The position numbers and the translations under genes are program-made. The notes beneath the pieces are model-generated. The model saw nothing but the letters and a program-made list of their open reading frames with translations, did not search any database and had not been told where the DNA came from. A DNA stretch of 11,595 nucleotides from Candidatus Atribacteria bacterium UBA6251 (GTDB lineage: Bacteria; Atribacterota; Phoenicimicrobiia; Phoenicimicrobiales; Phoenicimicrobiaceae), in NCBI GenBank assembly GCA_002441285.1, contig DJVR01000007.1:1-11595 (forward strand), given 5' to 3'. How positions within the stretch are numbered: position 1 is the stretch's first letter; each line of letters begins with the position of its first letter. Shown piece after piece: positions 7,518 through 11,595 of this stretch.

Positions 7518-8210
7518 TTGGAATTGAAAAAAAGATGGTCTTTTCTATTAGTAATAATTATTGTTTTGGTTTTTGTTTTTCCTATTCAGGGGATTACTAA
7601 TTCAGAAAAACCTTCCGAGATTATTGATCAAGCGATTGAAGTGTTAAAAGAAATGGCAGAAGCGGAAGATAGTGGAGCTTTTGCAGTATTATTGGGAAAG
7701 GCAAAAGGGGTAGCAATCTTTCCTTCTATTACCAGAATAGGATTAGGTATAGGTGGACAATTCGGTAAGGGAATAATCTTCAGAAAAGATAGTACAGGTA
7801 TCTGGTATGGACCAGCCTTTATTGAAATAAAGAGCCTTAGTCTTGGTCCCCAGATGGGGATTCAATCAGTGGCTTTGGTGCTGGTAATTTCTAATGAAAG
7901 AGGAATGGAGGGGTTTTTGGAGAACAATCTTACCTTAGGTGGAAATATCAGTATTGCGGTAGGTCCTTTGGGGAGGTCTCTTTCTGCTGATACAGATTTA
8001 AAAATGGAAGCAGCAATATATTCATATTCTATCGCTAAGGGGGCATATGTGGGAGCATCTTTTCAAGGATCAACCATAACAGAAGATAAGGAAATGAATG
8101 AATTATTTTATGGAAAAGAGATTTCTCATAAAAATATTTTAGAAAATAAGATTTCTCTAAACCCTGATGTGTTAAAACTCTTACTCTATTTAAGAAAATT
8201 GGGCAAGTAG
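7518..8210 (+). CDS. Exported SYLF-domain (Ysc84-like) lipid-binding protein
   Basis: This 230-residue protein has a signal peptide (KKRW, hydrophobic 9-22, probable cleavage near 25-28) followed by a SYLF/Ysc84 domain over about 33-195. Recognisable parts are the helix SEIIDQAIEVLKEMAEA, the hallmark GKAKGVAIFPSITRIGLGIG (60-79), the GIWYGPAFIEIKSLSLGPQ region with its G-x-Q pattern, VLVISNERGMEGFL, and the late ADTDLKMEAAIYSYSIAKGAYVGAS block. SYLF proteins bind phospholipids; bacterial exported members are mostly uncharacterised. The last 35 residues lie beyond the domain. The TTG at 7518 has AAAGGAG only 4 bases away. A second TTG at 7524, spacing 10, would give the more typical start MKKRW. 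It follows the GT4 gene by 67 bases, consistent with a shared envelope-lipid function. Confidence 0.9.
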   Translation: MELKKRWSFLLVIIIVLVFVFPIQGITNSEKPSEIIDQAIEVLKEMAEAEDSGAFAVLLGKAKGVAIFPSITRIGLGIGGQFGKGIIFRKDSTGIWYGPAFIEIKSLSLGPQMGIQSVALVLVISNERGMEGFLENNLTLGGNISIAVGPLGRSLSADTDLKMEAAIYSYSIAKGAYVGASFQGSTITEDKEMNELFYGKEISHKNILENKISLNPDVLKLLLYLRKLGK

Positions 8211-8322
8211 TAGATATTAAGAAAGATACAATCATTAAAAATAGTTATAGTAATAGTAAAGGTAGATTTATTTTAGTCTAAAAATTAAAAAATATGGAAT
8301 AATATATACAAATAGAATAGAG

Positions 8323-8347
8323 AAACCTTATTGATCTTTTAGGGTTT
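8323..8347 (+). terminator. Weak hairpin downstream of the SYLF gene
   Basis: AAACCTTA (8323-8330) pairs with TAGGGTTT (8340-8347) with one G-T wobble and a 9-base loop. The following sequence (ATAAAAATTTAATTT) is only moderately T-rich. It is the best candidate end of the 5331-8210 transcript, directly ahead of the next promoter. Confidence 0.35.
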
Positions 8348-8360
8348 ATAAAAATTTAAT

Positions 8361-8388
8361 TTGACAATTTCAGAAATGAAATGATAAT
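8361..8388 (+). promoter_or_regulatory. Sigma-70-type promoter for the riboswitch-lipoprotein transcript
   Basis: A perfect TTGACA (8361-8366), a 16-base spacer and GATAAT (8383-8388, five of six consensus positions) make the best promoter in the window. A start near 8395 gives a leader of about 230 bases that includes the GEMM aptamer. A TATAAT at 8392-8397 lies too far from this -35 to pair with it. Confidence 0.6.
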
Positions 8389-8455
8389 ATATATAATAAG
8401 GTAAAATATATCTACTTATTAGATAAAAAATAGTATAAAATGTAAAAAATGTATT

Positions 8456-8469
8456 TTACAAATTTGTAA
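8456..8469. repeat. 14-bp perfect palindrome TTACAAATTTGTAA
   Basis: A perfect two-fold palindrome lies in the leader, downstream of the TTGACA promoter and about 50 bases before the riboswitch aptamer. It has the size and symmetry of a dimeric repressor site, but in such AT-rich sequence it could be chance. No matching copy was noticed elsewhere in the window. Confidence 0.35.
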
Positions 8470-8518
8470 TTTATTAACCGGGGGTGAAGTTTTAAAGAAT
8501 AAAGTATCAAAAAGTTGA

Positions 8519-8600
8519 AAAAGGTAAACTGGTCGAAAGATCAGGACGCAAAGTCATGGGTTTAAAGTACGTTGGTACTATAATCGCCAGACTGCCGAAA
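8519..8600 (+). ncRNA. Cyclic-di-GMP-I (GEMM) riboswitch aptamer
   Basis: The GEMM-I core is clear. The P1 5' strand GGTA (8523-8526) pairs with TGCC (8593-8596). P2 is CTGGTC (8529-8534) pairing with GATCAG (8539-8544) around the signature GAAA tetraloop. The invariant GACGCAAAG is at 8545-8553, followed by TCATGGG, a P3 hairpin AGTAC/GTACT (8566-8570 with 8575-8579), and the 3' signature CGCCAGACTGCCGA. It lies about 30 bases before the lipoprotein ATG. GEMM-I RNAs bind cyclic di-GMP, and a subset prefers cGAMP; hand reading cannot separate the two. A likely expression platform is given as the next entry. Confidence 0.9.
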
Positions 8601-8621
8601 AGAAAAAAGCAGGAGGCGATT
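8582..8621 (+). promoter_or_regulatory. Predicted SD-sequestering hairpin, alternative to the aptamer
   Basis: AATCGCC (8582-8588) is perfectly complementary to GGCGATT (8615-8621), and CTGC (8592-8595) to GCAG (8609-8612), separated by a small AGA/GA internal loop with a 13-base A-rich loop at the tip. This traps the Shine-Dalgarno AGGAGG (8611-8616), 9 bases before the ATG. The left arm includes bases needed for aptamer P1 and the 3' GEMM signature, so the two folds exclude each other. Ligand binding should therefore free the SD and raise translation. No T-tract follows, so control by termination is unlikely. Confidence 0.6.
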
Positions 8622-8625
8622 TAAA

Positions 8626-10389
8626 ATGAAAAAAAAGACAAAAATTTTAATACCCATGATTTTTATTTCTCTTATACTTATCTTATTTGCCGGTTGTTTC
8701 GGGACAATCCCCGATGAATCTCCTGGTTATACCTCTGGTACCATTGAGGGGATTATTGCTGCTCCTTGTTGCACTACTTCTGATGGTCCAGTAACCACTC
8801 CATTACAGGGTGTTTATCCAGAATACTGGTGTTTTTATTGTAAAAACCCCTGGAGCCTTCAAGAGGAAATTGAGGTAGTTCTTACTTATGGTCTGGATGA
8901 GATTGCTACTACTACCACTAATAAAAAAGGTGAATACAGCTTTACTAATGTACCTGCCGGAAAAAATTATGTCATTACTGCTTATTGTCCGGATTTTGAT
9001 GATGAAAGACCTCTGGTAAAAGATGTGGCTTTAGAGGTGGTAGAAGGTGGTTCTTATGACACTAAGGTTACTGATTTGGTTTCCACCAGTTTAGGATTAG
9101 TGGTAGATTTTATAGTAACCTATTCTGAACTTACTCCTGAAGATATTGTTTTAGATGAGGTTATTGCCAATAAACCAAATTTTTATGCTTTCCCAAAATT
9201 TAAAAAATTGGTAGAGGAAGTTCGTCGGGTATTAGAAGGAAATTGTGGAAATCTCAACCTGGATGAGGATGTCCAGGAGGCATTATGTGATGCTGCGGAA
9301 GAGATTACCGATTTAGATTTTGGTTGCGGACCAGGATTTACTCCTCCTCCTCCGTCCCCTCCGGATCCTTGTACAGGTAATAATGCACCAGTTATTAATG
9401 AAGTTACTTTAAATGGTACCCCAGTATCATCACCAAGTAGCTTAGATTTGGTTATAGGGAATTCTTATACTGTGGTGGTAAATACTAGGGATGATAATAT
9501 CTTACCAAAACCTGCTAATCCTTTAACTTATAGTCTTACCATTACTAAAGGTACAGATCCATCATTTAATATAGATATGGGTACTAATAATACCTTTACC
9601 GGGACTCCGTTAGCTGCAGATGTTGGAACGTACACAGTTTACGTAAATGTAAATGATGGATGTGCTACAACTACCTGGGGGCCAGTTACGATTGAGGTTC
9701 ATGATGAGTGCTATAACAATACTGCTCCTTCACTAACTATGCCGGATGATGATAGCGTAAATCCAGGTGGCTCTTACAGCTGGACTGTTACTGCTAGCGA
9801 TGATAATATTAAGGATTCTCTAAGTTTTAGCCTGGTCTCAGTTGTACCTACACCTACTAATAGTTTTAGTATAGATCCTAGTAGTGGAGAGATTAGCTGG
9901 AACCCAACCTGTGATGATATTGTAAATGGAGCAGATACTACTTATCTTATTACAGTAGAGGTCGATGATGGTTGCATCACCGTTCAAGGTAGCTTTGAGA
10001 TAACTCTGCTTGCCGAACAGTGTCCAGGAACAGTAGAAGGTAAAATATGTCAACATAATGGGAATGGTTACGGTCAAGCTTGGGCTCACTTTAGAAACAT
10101 AGAAACTGATGTAGTTTATAGTGCTCAAGGAGCTCCTGGTAGTGGTAATTATTCAATTGATTTACCAGCAGGGGATTATGTACTTTGGGCTGATAAACAT
10201 ACTGGATCTCAATGTCCTACATCAATAGGATATGATACAAGTGGTGGAAATCCAATTCAGGATCCTAATGGATGGATTTGTTTGACGGTATCTTCAGGAG
10301 GAATGCATTATTATGATATATGGGTAAATAATTCTGAAGGTTCTCATCCTGGACCTTGCTTACAACCTCCTTCAGATGCATGTGAATAA
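8626..10389 (+). CDS. Large cysteine-rich lipoprotein with carboxypeptidase-regulatory-like and Ig/cadherin-like domains
   Basis: This 587-residue exported lipoprotein has a lipobox FAGC with C24 as the lipidated cysteine. Residues 37-160 look like a carboxypeptidase-regulatory/SpaA-type beta-sandwich (GTIEGII, NKKGEYSFTNVPAGKNYVIT). A helical segment follows at about 170-232, then a proline-rich hinge (PPPPSPPDP, 240-248). Two Ig/cadherin-like repeats at about 253-362 and 367-466 share NxAP at the start and V-x-D-G-C-x-T near the end. A second carboxypeptidase-regulatory-like domain lies at about 467-575 (GTVEGKIC, GNYSIDLPAGDYVLWADK). Twenty cysteines are unusual for such a protein and suggest disulfide-stabilised domains. 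The layout suggests surface adhesion or matrix attachment; the ligand is unknown. The SD AGGAGG lies within the riboswitch platform. The gene is monocistronic, ending at a strong terminator. Confidence 0.88.
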   Translation: MKKKTKILIPMIFISLILILFAGCFGTIPDESPGYTSGTIEGIIAAPCCTTSDGPVTTPLQGVYPEYWCFYCKNPWSLQEEIEVVLTYGLDEIATTTTNKKGEYSFTNVPAGKNYVITAYCPDFDDERPLVKDVALEVVEGGSYDTKVTDLVSTSLGLVVDFIVTYSELTPEDIVLDEVIANKPNFYAFPKFKKLVEEVRRVLEGNCGNLNLDEDVQEALCDAAEEITDLDFGCGPGFTPPPPSPPDPCTGNNAPVINEVTLNGTPVSSPSSLDLVIGNSYTVVVNTRDDNILPKPANPLTYSLTITKGTDPSFNIDMGTNNTFTGTPLAADVGTYTVYVNVNDGCATTTWGPVTIEVHDECYNNTAPSLTMPDDDSVNPGGSYSWTVTASDDNIKDSLSFSLVSVVPTPTNSFSIDPSSGEISWNPTCDDIVNGADTTYLITVEVDDGCITVQGSFEITLLAEQCPGTVEGKICQHNGNGYGQAWAHFRNIETDVVYSAQGAPGSGNYSIDLPAGDYVLWADKHTGSQCPTSIGYDTSGGNPIQDPNGWICLTVSSGGMHYYDIWVNNSEGSHPGPCLQPPSDACE

Positions 10390-10431
10390 AATTAATTAAA
10401 ATATAGTTTAAATCTCTGTTGAATGCAACTC

Positions 10432-10469
10432 AAACACCCCGGCGGAATAAATACCGCTGGGGTGTTTTT
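10432..10469 (+). terminator. Strong Rho-independent terminator of the lipoprotein gene
   Basis: The 14-pair stem AAACACCCCGGCGG (10432-10445) with CCGCTGGGGTGTTT (10454-10467) has a single G-T wobble, an 8-base AATAAATA loop and a TTTTT run. It begins 43 bases after the lipoprotein stop codon and closes the transcript between convergent genes. Confidence 0.93.
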
Positions 10470-10567
10470 ATATTAGTTAAATTTACTAATTTAAGCTTTA
10501 ATAAATTCCCTCGTATATTATCTATTGATGAAAACATGGTTTAAGAATAATTAATGTTCTATCTTCC

Positions 10568-10768
10568 TTATTCTTTTTCTTTTTCGATATACTCAGGAGA
10601 AACGATCTTTTTAGCGAAACGAACTGCTTTTTTTTCTGAAGAAAAAGCTCTATCTGCTACTTTTACGGGATGGGGTAAAATATTCCCTTTATAAGAGCCA
10701 TGTCCATATTCTACTATATATTTATCCTTTTGAGGAACTATCTTGCAATAATCATATTTACCTTTCAT
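10568..10768 (-). CDS. Small protein of unknown function (66 residues)
   Basis: I do not recognise this protein. It is soluble, lysine-rich and has no signal peptide or membrane helix. Its central part, DKYIVEYGHGSYKG (15-28), looks like two short beta strands. The later part, AFSSEKKAVRFAKKIVSPEY, looks like an amphipathic helix, so a small beta-alpha fold is plausible. An ATG at 10789 would add 7 residues, but nothing like a Shine-Dalgarno precedes it. GGGGAG lies 9 bases before the ATG at 10768, and the upstream start would place this signal inside the gene, so 10768 is preferred. It follows the C39-like lipoprotein gene on the same strand within about 80 bases and may share its transcript. 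Confidence 0.6.
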   Translation of the reverse strand: MKGKYDYCKIVPQKDKYIVEYGHGSYKGNILPHPVKVADRAFSSEKKAVRFAKKIVSPEYIEKEKE

Positions 10769-10849
10769 AATTTCTTTCTCCCCTCTCATTTATTTTTGTC
10801 CAAAATCAAGATGTTTTTACGATTATCTATTTTTTAAAAAGTTTATTTT

Positions 10850-11494
10850 TTAACTATTGTCGTTTGAAGTATTTTTATTCGCTAGGCTATTTAAACTATC
10901 TATTTCAGGTGAAAGAACAACTACTTTGCATTTAGTTGGACTGCTATCAAAGTTAAGAGCCAAAAATTCTGAATAAGTGAGCACATAATCTTTACCGGCA
11001 GTGGGATCATTAGTAATTAGTTCTTGATTTTCTTCATCAAAACCAATAACTACCCGGGCATGACTGTAGGGTAGGGATAAGCTATAATTTTGAATGGCAA
11101 TTACCGGTATACCTTCTTTCAAAAGTGCCTTAATTTCGTCCAATGTTTTTAATTGATAAGTTGTTTCAAAGCCTAAATTTTTTGCATAACTAACGAATTT
11201 AAATACCGAGCTGCTACCATTTGCAATGACTTTACTGGCTATTTCTGCCTGGCTGATATTTTGTCCAAAATATTTAAAGGTCATTGCTCCTGAGGCCGGA
11301 AGACACCAGTTTGCTCCAGCATATTTTTCATAAGGAACATCTAGATAGACATAAGTGGTTTCATTCTCTTTTTGCATTTCCAGGTTTTCTGGAAGTTCAG
11401 GAGTAACAATTCCACTACAGGAAGTAAGAAATAGTGATAAAACGGTTATTAAGAAGACAGCGATAATGGTTTTACCCATTGCTTTTATTTTCAT
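10850..11494 (-). CDS. C39-like (papain-fold) cysteine peptidase lipoprotein
   Basis: This 214-residue exported lipoprotein has a basic start (MKIKAMGK), a hydrophobic stretch at 9-22 and a lipobox LTSC with C26 lipidated. Residues about 48-200 form a peptidase C39-like_2 domain. The likely catalytic cysteine is C64 in NWCLPASGAM, the histidine is H145 in SHARVVIGFDEE, and the third residue is D163 in TNDPTAGKDYVL. LKEGIPVIAIQ precedes the histidine strand, as usual in this fold. Free-standing members are thought to cleave peptides or bind them outside the cell; there is no ABC transporter as in bacteriocin-processing C39 enzymes, so the substrate is open. A GTG at 11515 would add 7 residues, but AAGGAG overlaps those codons and sits 10 bases before the ATG at 11494, which is preferred. 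The 66-residue gene follows downstream. Confidence 0.87.
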   Translation of the reverse strand: MKIKAMGKTIIAVFLITVLSLFLTSCSGIVTPELPENLEMQKENETTYVYLDVPYEKYAGANWCLPASGAMTFKYFGQNISQAEIASKVIANGSSSVFKFVSYAKNLGFETTYQLKTLDEIKALLKEGIPVIAIQNYSLSLPYSHARVVIGFDEENQELITNDPTAGKDYVLTYSEFLALNFDSSPTKCKVVVLSPEIDSLNSLANKNTSNDNS

Positions 11495-11532
11495 CTGATC
11501 ATCACTCCTTTTCACTAAGAATTTTCTGTTTA

Positions 11533-11595
11533 GCTGGTTAAGATCGAAAAGGGTTCAGCAAAGCATGGGGTTTTCAAAAAGAAAAAAGTCGGCAG
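11533..11595 (+). ncRNA. Possible second GEMM-like riboswitch, truncated by window edge
   Basis: In order on the plus strand are GGTTAA (11536-11541), TCGAAAA, the core-like CAGCAAAGCATGGGG (11556-11570), a TTTTC/GAAAA hairpin (11571-11575 with 11581-11585), and AAGTCGGCAG at the edge. This follows the order of the riboswitch at 8519-8600. Against it, the helix around the GAAA is poorly paired and the core lacks the full GACGCAAAG. Read on the minus strand, the edge gives CTGCCGA, identical to a GEMM 3' end, so an aptamer beyond the edge serving the C39-like gene is an alternative. Confidence 0.3.

Noticed and set aside
8035..8235. Minus-strand frame inside the SYLF gene end
   Set aside because: It lies opposite a well-supported SYLF coding region and has no family resemblance.
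8476..8500. GGGGGTGAAG as a leader-peptide start in the riboswitch leader
   Set aside because: The GTG frame stops after three codons and no other start is suitably placed.
9838..10128. Minus-strand 96-residue frame within the lipoprotein gene
   Set aside because: It is a shadow of the repeat-rich lipoprotein coding region with no start signal of its own.
1..11595. CRISPR array, tRNA, rRNA or phage defence genes
   Set aside because: No regularly spaced direct repeats, no cloverleaf with a proper T-loop, and no defence-type domains were seen on either strand.

Overview
The window comes from an AT-rich bacterial genome with short intergenic gaps, frequent TTG starts and strong AGGAGG-type ribosome binding sites. 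Several products are exported and lipid-anchored. The gene mix (HD-domain dGTPase-like protein, LytM peptidase, ECF sigma factor with a membrane partner, TPR protein, GT4 glycosyltransferase, SYLF protein, large Ig-like lipoprotein) suggests an uncultivated anaerobic lineage. An Atribacterota-like or related candidate phylum is my guess from general resemblance only; there is no rRNA or marker gene to settle it.

Left edge (1-1070): mobile-element debris. A minus-strand transposase/integrase gene runs off the left edge. Its element appears to end near base 205, abutting the decayed C-terminal half of an IS256-family (Mutator-type) transposase (206-710) with one frameshift and one nonsense codon. 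A spacer with a hairpin/T-tract and a TTGACA box leads into the chromosomal genes.

Housekeeping and envelope block (1071-8210): a dGTPase-like HD phosphohydrolase and a membrane-anchored LytM (M23) peptidase form a plus-strand pair. Convergent to them is a minus-strand pair, an ECF sigma factor coupled to a three-helix membrane protein that is the obvious candidate for its regulator. Divergent from the sigma gene is a plus-strand run encoding an exported TPR protein, a GT4 glycosyltransferase resembling glycolipid synthases, and an exported SYLF lipid-binding protein. The shared theme is envelope biogenesis.

Right part (8211-11595): the clearest regulatory element is a class I cyclic-di-GMP (GEMM) riboswitch in front of a 587-residue cysteine-rich lipoprotein with Ig/cadherin-like repeats, closed by a strong intrinsic terminator. 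The bases forming the 3' side of the aptamer can also pair with the lipoprotein gene's Shine-Dalgarno sequence, which predicts a translational ON switch. On the minus strand beyond the terminator lie a 66-residue protein of unknown function and a C39-like cysteine peptidase lipoprotein. The last 60 bases contain a second, incomplete GEMM-like sequence cut by the window edge. The most interesting hypothesis is that cyclic-di-nucleotide signalling controls surface lipoproteins here.
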